The translations under genes were made by a program, and so were the position numbers. 64,000 bases of DNA, taken from Pandoraea iniqua (lineage in GTDB: Bacteria > Pseudomonadota > Gammaproteobacteria > Burkholderiales > Burkholderiaceae). Positions 9,701-18,372 of this stretch are shown here, piece by piece (position 1 is the stretch's first letter; each line of letters opens with the position of its first letter). The stretch spans positions 62,001 to 126,000 of the forward strand of contig NZ_CABPSF010000005.1 in the NCBI RefSeq assembly GCF_902459685.1, in the 5' to 3' direction. The notes beneath the pieces were generated by a model. It ran no database searches and had not been told where the DNA came from. It saw only the letters and a list, made by a program, of their open reading frames with translations.

Positions 9701-12073
9701 CTCACAATCGCGCGCCAGTTCGTCTCGGATCACACGGGTGCGTTGCTTCGAAACCGTGTCGAGGGTTTCGTGCTGCCATCTCCTGCCCTTGAGCGGTGTG
9801 ATGGTGTACTCGCGTTGCCCGGCAGTGACACCCGCTTGCGAGGCAGTTTCCTTGATCAGTGTGCCGACCTTGTCATAGCTGCACGTGGTCTTGACGCCCT
9901 CGCCATCGACAGATTCATCGATGCGTCCGGTTAGCGCGGAGCGTGTCTGGCTCAATGTGAACGTCGTTGCATCCGCCGTCTCGGTCGTCGTCAGGACGGT
10001 GATCTTTCGCTTGTTCTTGGCGTCGGTCTTGTAAGTGAACGAGGTCTTGATTTCCGAACCCCTGACCTTGCCGCCGCCCGCGCCGATCCGCCACGCCGAG
10101 GTTGTGCTGATCTGGCCAAACCCGGGGTCGTTGACGCTCGTCTGATAGGCGATGTCTTCGAGGTGCATCGAGCGTTCGGTCCACTTGCCGGCGCTTGGCT
10201 GTTTCAACTTAAAACCGCGGGCGTTGGTTTTGCTCTGCTGGACCAGGCTTTTGTTCAGTGTGTCGATGAGGCTCTGCGTCTGGTCCTTGGATTTCTTGTC
10301 GGCGGCGGTACTGAGTTGTTTGTCGAGACTATCGAGCAGTGCCTTGGCGGCCGCTTTGGCGATTTTCAGTTGTTCCGCGCTGACGTCGATTTCTTCGTAT
10401 GACGGGTGCATCACGGTGAGTTTTCTGCCCGGCAGAAGCACGTATTCCCGGTCGACACCACTCACGGGTTTGCAGGTGAGACTGGCATAACCGTAGTACG
10501 TGAGACGTAGCGCATAGTTCTTGCCACCCTCCTGTCGATAAACAAGTTCGGATTCCACGTGCGAAGTGAAGCTCTTGGTATCGCCCGCGTAGCTCATGTC
10601 GAACGGGAGTTGAAAGGTGGCTTTCGCGTAGTCGTTGTTGGTGATCGACATCGTGACTGTCGAATCGATTCTTGTGCCCCATGTCAGCCCGCCGGAACCG
10701 AACGCGACGAAGCCGAGGCCAATCGGATTGGTGAAATCCACGACCTTCAACAGGATGCCGAAGAAGCTGGTGTCGTGATAGCTCGTCGCGTTTTCCTTGA
10801 CCGTGTACGCGGCGTAGTTGTTGAAGTAGGTCCACTCGGTGATGGTGTCACCTTGAGTGGACTTGATGAGGTTGCCGCTGGCATCGTATTCGAGCGCGAG
10901 TTCGTCAACGACGACGTTGGCGATTTTCTTGATCGTTTTATGCGTCGCGGTGCCGCGCGCCTTGTCGATGCTGACGCTTTGTTCCGTGAGTACGGTGACA
11001 TCGGCGGCGGTGACGGCTTCGGAGACTTGTCCGGTGTCATTGAACGAGTACACGCGCGAGAGAACGTTCTTGTTGCCTTGTGTGCAGGCGATGGTGGTCT
11101 TATTGGTGTCGTATTTGTAACTCTCGATCAAGGCGGTGACGGTCTCACCGGGCAAGGTGGTGTGCTTTACGATCTGCTTGTCGTTGAAGTCAATCAACTC
11201 GGCATGAGTTGAGGTTTCCAGCACATCTGGATCCCCTTTCTTCTCCGCCGGCAGTGACTGCTGGCGGCGCATTTCGAATTTCTTGATCGCGCCCTGATCA
11301 TTTTCGAGAACGTAGATTGTCTTGGCGGTTCCGACCGCGCCTGTGACTTCAATGGTTTGCTCGAAGGCATAGCGCGTATTGGCATATGTGCAGGCGTAGC
11401 TCACTTGTTCGTCGCTACCGGGGAAAAGGGTGATGCTTTTCAGGACGGGCGCCGGGATTTTGACGCCGATATCGGCGAGCGGTGAATCTATCCAGTCTGC
11501 GTTTAGCAGACGACCGTCATCGTCATTGATGGCGACGACTCGCGGTCCGCCTCGGAACAATGTCCAGTCGAATTTCAGTGACCGGCCCGAGGGCAGGATG
11601 TAGTGAGTCGGGTATATCCATGATTTTTGAGCGCCTGCCTGCTGCCTGAGTAAATCACTAGTTCCGAATTTTTCTGAGACGCCATTCTTGTGATAGACGA
11701 CCAAGGCATAACCCGGGCCCTCCACCAGAAAATCCCCGCCGTTGAATGATTCACCCGAGCGCAACTCGAAGTTAAGCGTGCGCCCGTCGCACAGCGGAAG
11801 ATTCGCAAAAGTATCGTAGGGATCATCCGCTAGGCTTTCCCGAACTCTCGTGTAGATACCGCAAGGAAGAATATTGAGGTCGCCTTCGTGGGTCTTGCAC
11901 GACAGACCGATATCTAGTGCCGGTGACGTACCGGCATCGGCGAAAAGACCTGCGATCGGAATTCTTAAAAGGCCCTGACCGCTTTTGGGGCTGACGACTA
12001 CGTGCCGGTTCATCGACGCATAGGTTTCGAACGCCAGTTGCGCGTTGCTGCTGAAATGCTTGATCGGAGACAT
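6752..12073 (-). CDS. RHS/YD-repeat protein, possible polymorphic toxin
   Basis: The start at 12073 is preceded by GGGAG at a good distance, giving 1773 residues; in-frame starts further upstream (12118, 12142) are possible. The middle of the protein has many degenerate YD repeats (for example YDGQGRLKTLTPAKG, YDAFGRLERSIND). The RHS core follows with YRYSPYGYRNVDPG, GNGYRMYDPEHCRFQSPD and DPINYHDPSGH near residue 1490. The last 280 residues contain two hydrophobic stretches and then a unique C-terminal region with no motif I recognise. RHS cores form a shell around a C-terminal effector. No secretion signal, VgrG, PAAR or immunity gene is adjacent; the next gene on this strand encodes a cold-shock protein. 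Confidence 0.85.
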   Translation of the reverse strand: MSPIKHFSSNAQLAFETYASMNRHVVVSPKSGQGLLRIPIAGLFADAGTSPALDIGLSCKTHEGDLNILPCGIYTRVRESLADDPYDTFANLPLCDGRTLNFELRSGESFNGGDFLVEGPGYALVVYHKNGVSEKFGTSDLLRQQAGAQKSWIYPTHYILPSGRSLKFDWTLFRGGPRVVAINDDDGRLLNADWIDSPLADIGVKIPAPVLKSITLFPGSDEQVSYACTYANTRYAFEQTIEVTGAVGTAKTIYVLENDQGAIKKFEMRRQQSLPAEKKGDPDVLETSTHAELIDFNDKQIVKHTTLPGETVTALIESYKYDTNKTTIACTQGNKNVLSRVYSFNDTGQVSEAVTAADVTVLTEQSVSIDKARGTATHKTIKKIANVVVDELALEYDASGNLIKSTQGDTITEWTYFNNYAAYTVKENATSYHDTSFFGILLKVVDFTNPIGLGFVAFGSGGLTWGTRIDSTVTMSITNNDYAKATFQLPFDMSYAGDTKSFTSHVESELVYRQEGGKNYALRLTYYGYASLTCKPVSGVDREYVLLPGRKLTVMHPSYEEIDVSAEQLKIAKAAAKALLDSLDKQLSTAADKKSKDQTQSLIDTLNKSLVQQSKTNARGFKLKQPSAGKWTERSMHLEDIAYQTSVNDPGFGQISTTSAWRIGAGGGKVRGSEIKTSFTYKTDAKNKRKITVLTTTETADATTFTLSQTRSALTGRIDESVDGEGVKTTCSYDKVGTLIKETASQAGVTAGQREYTITPLKGRRWQHETLDTVSKQRTRVIRDELARDCESWASPDGKVWLLMTRCTYDAQGRLASDEQYDYDYANVKHSMLTTNWTYDDAKNTCSVKKVQTDAGGKEVDTQSLTLASKAMGETLLVGAAETQRNYDAAERTLTESAGASGAPSFRKLTTFDAGGNMTSVNTETIDGSRTTLPGDKITMAYDGQGRLKTLTPAKGAPTAFTYDRFDRLLTSTTDGIEISNIFPDETLASVAVTAYVEDDKGTISLGEQRVDGLGRPAREISNGTDAIFTYNGASRWGKQIDAGERPATVTGYKSEIDASGLRYTETMTDNAGTRASKTHFSHRQQIIAFEDITGAKTAFQYDAFGRLERSINDSCEATYVYSDNGLLSKETIKAAKQNLTMTVQYSYNRSGIEIKRKFECTGVKTHVIESQRIGDGRIDRIMLKVDDKTSNADYFEYDASQRLKTWSCSQAGFAGYGGKQYVKQVFDYDKLGNVLSSDNEFYTGTSRPEALSVSTTTRTYDAKPGVLTTLDGKPYDNDDAGRLTKRSNRTLAYYGNGRAKSCSATAGGKDGDFVFTYDDLGRIRGGSAGKGKWNETYHYRGQRRYAVCQQDDAKKHGFNKRTLVLKNDSPSCFLQEASTTIDDKTTATSSFELRDQAGTVFASIDLDTKAITYYRYSPYGYRNVDPGVVTWLGFKGEPLNYVGFYHLGNGYRMYDPEHCRFQSPDVMSPFGIGGIAAYVYCHGDPINYHDPSGHVEIAQYSRLDTMPLMYTQEFRIAASVLGLLATPFTSGSSLALAIGVTGLAAVGSAFDISSIVLEESDPELASVLGYLGLGFGVINLGTGVLGTARRAPAVVAGQGLRGGGLYSRMVARFGRVKPGLAGNATKKVGLQGNKGFKALTKGNSYAGVVNGAYGATPYGDAAAKVSNYLSTEYSTAAYAKEMQGLANTKSLDIGGLFGNLDRQHGVDLLLPMQQITFDQVMDALAGAGYHYKVVDGLFCRSATSAMAPGFAKPGLSRIFDGMDWWSGARTTL

Positions 12074-12145
12074 GTTGACGCTCCCACGAAGGCGGCGATA
12101 TGCCGGAGTTGCCTTCATTGAAGCACTGCGAGGCGCGGGCAAACA

Positions 12146-12161
12146 CTGTCAACGTTGACAG
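12146..12161. promoter_or_regulatory. 16-bp perfect palindrome upstream of the RHS gene
   Basis: CTGTCAACGTTGACAG is a perfect palindrome lying 73 bp upstream of the chosen RHS start. It satisfies the CTGT-N8-ACAG pattern of LexA boxes, but its central AACGTT with a CG dyad also fits LacI-family operators. It is probably an operator for the RHS gene. Which regulator binds is not visible. Confidence 0.55.
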
Positions 12162-12274
12162 GCGACAGCCGTCAGTCGCTATGGGACGCTAACGTCAGAA
12201 CGTGGGAGCGAGGGGAGGCAGGGCGGGGCGGGACGGAGGTAAGGCAAGCAAACGCTGGGAAAACAGCGTGGCGG

Positions 12275-12298
12275 GCGGGCGGTGTGACTACCGCCCGC
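12275..12298 (-). terminator. Terminator after the thioesterase gene
   Basis: A 9-bp GC-rich stem (12275-12283 with 12290-12298, 6-nt loop) lies 10 bp past the thioesterase stop. On the minus strand it is followed, after a GC-rich gap, by a short T-run (TTTT). Confidence 0.6.
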
Positions 12299-12307
12299 AT
12301 TGCCGAC

Positions 12308-12802
12308 TTAGTTGGCGACGTTCTCGGGCTTGAGGGCGTCGATGGCGCCCAGCGCAGCACGAACGTCCATGGCGTACTTGGCGAGCGCTTTCTGCTCGTC
12401 GGTCTTCGGCTCGAACGACGGCACGCTGACCGGGTGATTGCTTTCATCGACCGCGACGAAGACCATCAGGCAGTCGGTGGTCTGACGCAGCTCGCCCCAT
12501 TTCGGGTCACCTGCGTGCACCGACACATGGATGTGCATGCTCGTGCGCCCGGTGGCGACGATGCGCGCACGCAGTTCCACCAGATTGCCCACCAGAATCG
12601 GCCGGTGGAAGTGAATATTGCCCACGCTCACCGTGACGCAATAACGGCCCGACCACGTGGCGGCGCAAGCGTAGGCCACTTCATCGATCCATTTCATCAG
12701 CGAGCCCCCGTGCACCTTGCCGCCAAAGTTGACGGCAGCCGGTTCGGCCAGGAATCGGAAGGTGATCTCGGAGCGGTCGCTCTGGTTTTGCGGGGTATTC
12801 AT
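12308..12802 (-). CDS. Hotdog-fold acyl-CoA thioesterase
   Basis: This 164-residue protein has the single hotdog domain of YciA/Acot-type acyl-CoA thioesterases. The hotdog helix is marked by NFGGKVHGGSLMKWIDEVAY (about residues 24-43) and the following strand by VTVSVGNIHFHRPILVGNLV. These enzymes hydrolyse acyl-CoA to free acid and CoA in the cytoplasm; the acyl chain preferred here cannot be read from sequence. It is a single-gene unit with its own terminator. Confidence 0.9.
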   Translation of the reverse strand: MNTPQNQSDRSEITFRFLAEPAAVNFGGKVHGGSLMKWIDEVAYACAATWSGRYCVTVSVGNIHFHRPILVGNLVELRARIVATGRTSMHIHVSVHAGDPKWGELRQTTDCLMVFVAVDESNHPVSVPSFEPKTDEQKALAKYAMDVRAALGAIDALKPENVAN

Positions 12803-13001
12803 GATTGTGCTGATTGCGTGGGGGAAATGTATCGTCGGGCGTCGCCCTTTGCAGAGCGTTCGGCCGTCAGAACGCCGATGATACTGCGAATGCGCAAAAC
12901 GCGCGCCGGCGCGTCAAATTTCCTGTGTGGCACCTGCCCGGTCGGGTGAGTGCTGGGCGGTAATCGTTACCGGCCGCTTTCCCGCAGGTTTCGCCAGACG
13001 G

Positions 13002-13030
13002 AAAAAAACCCCGCTAACGTCAGCGGGGTT
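13002..13030 (-). terminator. Terminator of the efflux operon
   Basis: AACCCCGCT (13007-13015) pairs with 13022-13030 around a 6-nt loop. On the minus strand the stem is followed directly by a T7 run (plus-strand A-run at 13002-13008). It lies 74 bp after the emrB-like stop codon and is a textbook intrinsic terminator. Confidence 0.9.
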
Positions 13031-13103
13031 CAAGAAGTGCCCGGTAGTACAGAGCAGGGCCGGGCACTCGGGGGGAAGAAGGTTCCCGGGGGGGCGAGGT
13101 GGC

Positions 13104-14654
13104 TTAGTGAGCCCCCGCCGCAGCGTCGCCGCCGCCACCGCCGCGTATCGGGCGCGTAATCCACACCATCGCGATCATCAGCACGAACAACAACGCCGAG
13201 ATCCAGAAGATGTCGTTCGCGCCCAGCATCGCCGACTGCTGCGTGACGATCCGGTCGATGTAGCCGTGCGCCTGCGGTGTCGACATGCCCAACTGATTGA
13301 GCGTCTGCACCGAGTCGTTGAACGTCGCATCGTACGGTGTCAGATGCTCGGTCAACTGCGCGTGGTGCAGTGTGATGCGGTTATCCCACACCGTGGTCGC
13401 AATCGATGTGCCCACCGCGCCGCACGTAATCCGCACGAAGTTCGACAGACCTGCCGCCGCCGGAATACGGTGTGCCGGCAGCCCCGACAAAATGATGGCC
13501 GTGAGCGGGATGAAGAACATCGACATCGGCACGCCCTGCAAGAACGTCGGAATCATCAGCGTGCGCGTATCCACCAGCGTGTTGAAGTGCGAACGCATCA
13601 CGAAGACCAGCGCGAACAGCAGGAACGAGACTGTCACCACCCAGCGTGCATCGAGCTTTGGCAGCGTCTTGCCGATAATCGGCGACAAGATGATGGCGAA
13701 TAACCCGACCGGCGCCATCACCAGCCCGGCTTCGGTTGCCGTATAGCCGAGATAGATCTGCAACCACTGCGGCAAGATCACCAGATTCCCGAAGAACAGC
13801 CCGTAACCGACCGAAATCGCCACCACGCCGCCCGTGAAGTTGACCCGCTTGAACAGCGTCAGGTCCACCACCGGATGCTTCTCGGTAATCTCCCAGATCA
13901 CGAAGAAGCAGAACGCCACAAGTGCGACCAGCGCCAACGCGACAATGGTTGCCGAGTTGAACCAGTCGAGTTCCTTGCCCTTGTCGAGCATCACCTGCAA
14001 CGAGCCGACCCAGATCACCAGCAAAGAGAGCCCGATCGTATCGATCGGTTTTCGCTGCGTGGGCGTTTCGCGTTTCTTGTAAATCATCCACGTCACATAC
14101 GCAGCGGCAATGCCCACCGGAATGTTGATGTAGAAGATCCACGGCCAATGGTAGTTATCCGAGATCCAACCGCCCAGAATCGGCCCCATCACCGGGGCGA
14201 CGAGCGTCGTCATGCCCCAGAGTGCAAGGGCCATTGAACTCTTGGCCGGCGGGTAACTCGAGAGCAGCAGCGACTGCGACAGCGGAATCATCGGGCCGGC
14301 CACGGCACCCTGCAACACACGGGCAGCGAGCAGAATTTCGAGCGTGGGCGCCATGCCGCACAGCCACGAGGCCAGCACAAACAACAGAATCGACGTGATG
14401 AACAAGCGCACCGCGCCGAAGCGCTCGGTGAGCCAGCCCGTCAACGGCACGGAAATGGCGTTGGCGACGGCGAACGACGTAATCACCCACGTGCCCTGAC
14501 TCGACGACACACCGAGGTCACCGGAAATGGCAGGGATGGATACGTTGGCAATCGACGTGTCGAGCACGTTCATGAACGTGGCGAGCGACAGCGCGATCGT
14601 GCCGAGTACCAACTGGCCGCCCGAGAGCGGGCCAGGAGCGTTTTGAGTTGCCAT
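13104..14654 (-). CDS. DHA2-family MFS drug efflux transporter (EmrB-like)
   Basis: This 516-residue membrane protein has 14 predicted hydrophobic segments, as in the DHA2 drug:H+ antiporter family. Signature stretches include NVLDTSIANVSIPAISGDLG in helix 1 and WVITSFAVANAISVPLTGWL in helix 2, and a GWRWIF-like motif (HWPWIFYINIPVGI) in helix 6. It would export hydrophobic toxic compounds together with the adjacent periplasmic adaptor and outer-membrane factor as an EmrAB-TolC-like tripartite pump. It is the last gene of the leftward marR-OMF-emrA-emrB operon, 36 bp after emrA. Confidence 0.93.
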   Translation of the reverse strand: MATQNAPGPLSGGQLVLGTIALSLATFMNVLDTSIANVSIPAISGDLGVSSSQGTWVITSFAVANAISVPLTGWLTERFGAVRLFITSILLFVLASWLCGMAPTLEILLAARVLQGAVAGPMIPLSQSLLLSSYPPAKSSMALALWGMTTLVAPVMGPILGGWISDNYHWPWIFYINIPVGIAAAYVTWMIYKKRETPTQRKPIDTIGLSLLVIWVGSLQVMLDKGKELDWFNSATIVALALVALVAFCFFVIWEITEKHPVVDLTLFKRVNFTGGVVAISVGYGLFFGNLVILPQWLQIYLGYTATEAGLVMAPVGLFAIILSPIIGKTLPKLDARWVVTVSFLLFALVFVMRSHFNTLVDTRTLMIPTFLQGVPMSMFFIPLTAIILSGLPAHRIPAAAGLSNFVRITCGAVGTSIATTVWDNRITLHHAQLTEHLTPYDATFNDSVQTLNQLGMSTPQAHGYIDRIVTQQSAMLGANDIFWISALLFVLMIAMVWITRPIRGGGGGDAAAGAH

Positions 14655-14690
14655 GAGTTGTCAAAGGGGGTGGGGGCACCCCCCTCCGAT

Positions 14691-15932
14691 TTACAGGGGA
14701 CGCGCGCGAGCGGGCTGGTTGCGCGTGTCGTTGGCGGCGCCCGAAGCGCCCGAACCAGCAGCCGCGCCAGCGTTTTCAGTGATGATCTTCGCCACGATGT
14801 CGTCGGCGTCGTGCCCGACCTTGTCGTACACATCGGTCGAATACACCGGCAGCGTCGGCGCTTCACCCAGCTCCTTGCCGTCGGTGTTGCGCACGTTCAC
14901 CTTCACCTGCATCGACAGGCCCACGCGCAACGGATGCTGTTGCAGTTGCTTCGGGTCCAGCGCAATACGCACCGGCAGACGTTGCACCACCTTGATCCAG
15001 TTACCCGTGGCGTTCTGTGCCGGCAGCAGCGAGAACGCGCTGCCCGTACCGGCCGAGAAGCCCGCCACGGTGCCCTTGTACTCGACCGCCGAGCCGTAGA
15101 CGTCGGCCGTGAGCGTCACCGGCTGACCCACGCGCATGTGCGCAATCTGCACTTCCTTGAAGTTGGCATCCACCCAGACTTCGTTGAGCGGCACGAGTGC
15201 CATCAGCGGTGCGCCCGTTGCCACACGCTGGCCGACCTGCACCGAACGCTTGGCGACATAACCGTCCACCGGCGCCGGAATCGTCGTGCGGGCGTAGTCG
15301 AGGTACGCGGCACGCACTTGCGCGGCGGCCTGCTGCACGTTCGGGTGCGTGGTGACCGAGGTCTTGTCGGTCAGCGCCTTGTTCGACACCAACTGCGCAC
15401 GGGCTTGCTCGAGCGCGGCTTGCGCCGACTTCACGGCGTCTTGGGCGTGGGCCAGTTCTTCGCGCGACACGGCGCCCGAGGCGATGGCCATCTCGCGGCG
15501 CTTCACGTCGGCCTGCGCCTTGGCCAGATCCGACTCGCGCATCGAGACCGTTGCCGCGTAGGCGTCGTTGTTCACGAAATACGTACGCACCTGACGCACG
15601 GTCTGCGCCAGATTCGCTTCCGACTTCAGCAGGGCCACGCGGGCATCGGTCTGGTCGAGCGTGACCAGCGGCTGGCCAGCCTTGACCATCTGCGTGTCAT
15701 CGACCTTCACACCCGTGACGGTGCCGGAGACTTGCGGCGTGATCTGCACCACGTTGCCCGCCACGTACGCGTCGTCGGTGTCTTCGTAGTAACGCGCATA
15801 AAGCGCGTAGTAGGCGCCGTAGCCGATCGCCGCAATCGCGATCACTGCCGTCAGCGTCAGCATCATGCGGCGTCGCTTGCCGTTGTTCGGGGCCGGCGTA
15901 GCAGGCGCTTGTTGTTGGTTGTCGCTCATCAT
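14691..15932 (-). CDS. HlyD-family periplasmic adaptor (EmrA-like)
   Basis: This 413-residue membrane fusion protein has a single N-terminal transmembrane segment (about residues 24-46). A lipoyl/barrel-sandwich part follows (VVQITPQVSGTVTGVKVDD), then an alpha-helical hairpin at about 105-190 and a second lipoyl half (YARTTIPAPVDGYVAKRSVQ). These are the hallmarks of EmrA/HlyD adaptors that join the inner-membrane pump to an outer-membrane channel. It lies between the OMF gene and the emrB-like transporter in the operon. Confidence 0.93.
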   Translation of the reverse strand: MMSDNQQQAPATPAPNNGKRRRMMLTLTAVIAIAAIGYGAYYALYARYYEDTDDAYVAGNVVQITPQVSGTVTGVKVDDTQMVKAGQPLVTLDQTDARVALLKSEANLAQTVRQVRTYFVNNDAYAATVSMRESDLAKAQADVKRREMAIASGAVSREELAHAQDAVKSAQAALEQARAQLVSNKALTDKTSVTTHPNVQQAAAQVRAAYLDYARTTIPAPVDGYVAKRSVQVGQRVATGAPLMALVPLNEVWVDANFKEVQIAHMRVGQPVTLTADVYGSAVEYKGTVAGFSAGTGSAFSLLPAQNATGNWIKVVQRLPVRIALDPKQLQQHPLRVGLSMQVKVNVRNTDGKELGEAPTLPVYSTDVYDKVGHDADDIVAKIITENAGAAAGSGASGAANDTRNQPARARPL

Positions 15933-16013
15933 TCGCTCCGTACTAATCTCTCAATGTGCTTTTTGACGTTGTGTCTTGTGTGTCTTATGGGCTGCTGTGC
16001 GGTTCGCTGCCGG

Positions 16014-17540
16014 TCAGTGCGTTTGCGTTGCCGCATCGCCGTCGACGTCGGTTTTGGCCGGGCGCTCCTGCCCGACGACCAGACCGGCCGCCTGCGCGTC
16101 GAAACCACCGCCCAGTGCCTTGATCAGTCCGATCTGCTGGTCGCGGCGCGCGCCTTCGATATTCACGCGTGTCTGTTCTTGCAGGAGCAGCGACGACTCG
16201 GCCGTGAGCACCGTCACTTGCGGCGTGAGGCCCGCCTTGTAACGGTCGATGGCCAGATCGTAGGCGCGCTGCGCGGCGTTTTGGGCCACGCGCTGCGACA
16301 CCATTTGTCGATCGGCGGAACGAATCGACGACATGCGGTCGGCGATATCGCCGAGGGCCTTGTTCAGCGTCGAGTCATAGTTCGCCACGGCGCTTTCATA
16401 CGCGGCGTACTGACCCTTGAGGTTGGCGCGCAGGCGTCCGCCGTCGAAGATCGGCAGCGAAATCACCGGACCGGCCTGAATGTTCTGGCTGCTCGGATCG
16501 ATCAGCTTGCCCAGCCCGAAGGTCGAAAAGCCAAAGGCGGCATTGAGGTTCACGTCCGGGTAGAAGCGTGCCTTGGCAACGTCCACACCCTTCAACTGGG
16601 CTTCCACACCCCAGCGGGCCGAAACCACATCGGGACGGCGGCCGAGCAGGGCGAGCGGCAGGTTGTCGGGCAGCGCCGGCGTCGGCAGTTGTGCGAGCGT
16701 CGGACGCTCGATTTCGAGACCGCGGTCCGGGCCCTTGCCGAGCAGCACGCCCAGTTGGTGGCGCGTGAGCAGGATCTGGCCATCGAGTTGGGCGAGCTGC
16801 GTTTCGATATCGGCGGTATTGCTTTCTGCCTGCTTCTGTTCGACTTGCGTGTCGAGTCCGGCGCGCACGCGGTCGCTCGTCAGCTTGCCCAGATTCTGGC
16901 GCTGCTTGCCGATGCGCTCCAGCACGTCATGCAAGGCGTATTGCTGCGCGAGCTGGTTGTACGAGCGAGCCACTGCCGTCGAGAGCGCGAGGCGCACTTC
17001 CTGATCTTCGGCCTCTTCGGCGCGCTCGGCGTTGGTTGCCTGCGCACGTGCCGAGCGGTTCTTGCCCCACAGGTCGAGTTCCCACGACAGCGTGGCGTTC
17101 AGGTCGCCCTGCGTGAACCAAGTGCCGCCGTAACCCGGCGGATAAATGGTGTTTTCCGTGAATTTCTCGCGATACACGTCGGCCTGAAAACCGACCGACG
17201 GCAGCAGCGCCGCAGCGGCGCCTTCCGTCTGGGCCTGTGCGGCCTTCAGACGTGCGGCTGCCGAGGCGAGATCGGGATTGGTCGCGAGCGCTTCGTTGAT
17301 CAACGAGACGAGTTGCGGATCGCCAAAACGCTGGGCCCAGTCGGTGCCCGGCCACTGGCCGCCCTCGGAGGGCAGGCTGCGCTGGGTCTGATACTGATCG
17401 GGCGTGGAGATCTGCTTGTCGCTATGGATGCCGGCGAAATTCGCACAACCGGCAAATCCCAGCGTCACTGCCGCCAGACAAAGGGCGGAAATCGCTGAGC
17501 GGGCCCGCAGACGCGGGAGGAACGGTGAGGCCGCTTTCAT
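16014..17540 (-). CDS. Outer-membrane efflux lipoprotein (NodT/OprM type)
   Basis: The start at 17540 follows an AAAGG site and gives 508 residues. It yields a lipoprotein signal with lipobox FAGC at about residue 31-34; an in-frame start at 17621 would put 27 extra residues ahead of it. Two outer-membrane efflux protein repeats follow, with the family features SWELDLWGKNRSARAQ and PDVNLNAAFGFSTFGLGKL. It should form the trimeric outer-membrane channel for the EmrAB-like pump encoded next to it. It is the second gene of the operon, after marR. Confidence 0.93.
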   Translation of the reverse strand: MKAASPFLPRLRARSAISALCLAAVTLGFAGCANFAGIHSDKQISTPDQYQTQRSLPSEGGQWPGTDWAQRFGDPQLVSLINEALATNPDLASAAARLKAAQAQTEGAAAALLPSVGFQADVYREKFTENTIYPPGYGGTWFTQGDLNATLSWELDLWGKNRSARAQATNAERAEEAEDQEVRLALSTAVARSYNQLAQQYALHDVLERIGKQRQNLGKLTSDRVRAGLDTQVEQKQAESNTADIETQLAQLDGQILLTRHQLGVLLGKGPDRGLEIERPTLAQLPTPALPDNLPLALLGRRPDVVSARWGVEAQLKGVDVAKARFYPDVNLNAAFGFSTFGLGKLIDPSSQNIQAGPVISLPIFDGGRLRANLKGQYAAYESAVANYDSTLNKALGDIADRMSSIRSADRQMVSQRVAQNAAQRAYDLAIDRYKAGLTPQVTVLTAESSLLLQEQTRVNIEGARRDQQIGLIKALGGGFDAQAAGLVVGQERPAKTDVDGDAATQTH

Positions 17541-17651
17541 CGCAAAACCTTTACGAGTGAAGTCTTCTACTGACAATAATCGGGGAATCGGGCACTTGCG
17601 AGTCCGTGCAATAGTGGACATGGCAAGCTTTATTTGAGGGGGATCCGGCGG

Positions 17652-18164
17652 TTATCCGCTCTCTCCGTTGGCAATGACACGCCGCAGGAGGCTCTTCAGA
17701 AAGCCCATTTCTTCGACGGAGAAGCCACGCATCAGGTGATCGGCGGCACGCACGAAGATATCCGGCATGCGGTCGGCCATCGCGTTACCCGCCTCGGTCG
17801 CACTCAGATCGACCGTGCGGCGGTCGGTCTTGCTGCGCTCGCGCACCAGCAGACCGTGCGCTTCGAGACGGTCGAGCAGCCGGGTCACGGCGCTCGCATC
17901 TATACAGTAGTCGCGCGCCAGATCGGCTGCCGTCTTGCTTTTGCCCGTGGCCACTTTATAGAGCATGGTGGCCTGCGTGCTGGTCAGCCCGTACTGCGAG
18001 GTTTCCTTCGTCAGCTCGGCCATGATCAGTTGACGCACCCGGGCCACCAAGTAGCCAAGGGAATCGTCGATGTTGTAACCGTTACGGGGCGGGTCGACGG
18101 CGGGCGCCACGTCGCTGGGCGACGTCGGCGTTGAATCGGTGAGGGAGGCGGGCGGCTCGGCCAT
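17652..18164 (-). CDS. MarR-family transcriptional regulator
   Basis: This 170-residue protein has a winged-helix MarR domain over about residues 35-165, including LTSTQATMLYKVATGKSKTA, the recognition-helix region DASAVTRLLDRLEAHGLLVR and the wing RSKTDRRTVDLSATEAG. It is the first gene of the efflux operon and probably represses it, releasing DNA on binding a phenolic or other ligand, as in EmrR/MarR systems. Two near-identical operator-like repeats lie just upstream. The first 30 residues are Pro/Ser/Ala-rich and look disordered. Confidence 0.93.
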   Translation of the reverse strand: MAEPPASLTDSTPTSPSDVAPAVDPPRNGYNIDDSLGYLVARVRQLIMAELTKETSQYGLTSTQATMLYKVATGKSKTAADLARDYCIDASAVTRLLDRLEAHGLLVRERSKTDRRTVDLSATEAGNAMADRMPDIFVRAADHLMRGFSVEEMGFLKSLLRRVIANGESG

Positions 18165-18173
18165 TTTCGTGAT

Positions 18174-18243
18174 GATGCAATAATTGACTTGTCACGATTA
18201 TAGCGGGCACTTAATAAAAAGCAAGGCGATGCAATAGTTGACT
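18174..18243. promoter_or_regulatory. Twin operator-like repeats upstream of marR
   Basis: GATGCAATAATTGACT (18174-18189) and GATGCAATAGTTGACT (18228-18243) are direct repeats differing at one base and spaced 54 bp apart. Each contains a small palindrome (CAAT-A-ATTG and CAA-TAG-TTG). They lie in the 274-bp marR-typA gap, 10 and 64 bp upstream of marR. They are good candidates for the MarR binding sites. Confidence 0.6.
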
Positions 18244-18372
18244 AGGCATATATTTCACGCCGCACTAGAAAGAAGCCTCTAATTGGTGCGTGGCGGGAGG
18301 TTGGCGCGCGGGGAAAATTCGTGACGACGCGGTGTCAATGCGGTAAGCCGTTGTTGCATTGCAGAAATGCCA

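Noticed and set aside
14643-17498. A 951-codon open frame antisense to the efflux operon
   Set aside because: It spans two genes on the opposite strand in one shadow frame and has arginine/histidine-rich, motif-free sequence.
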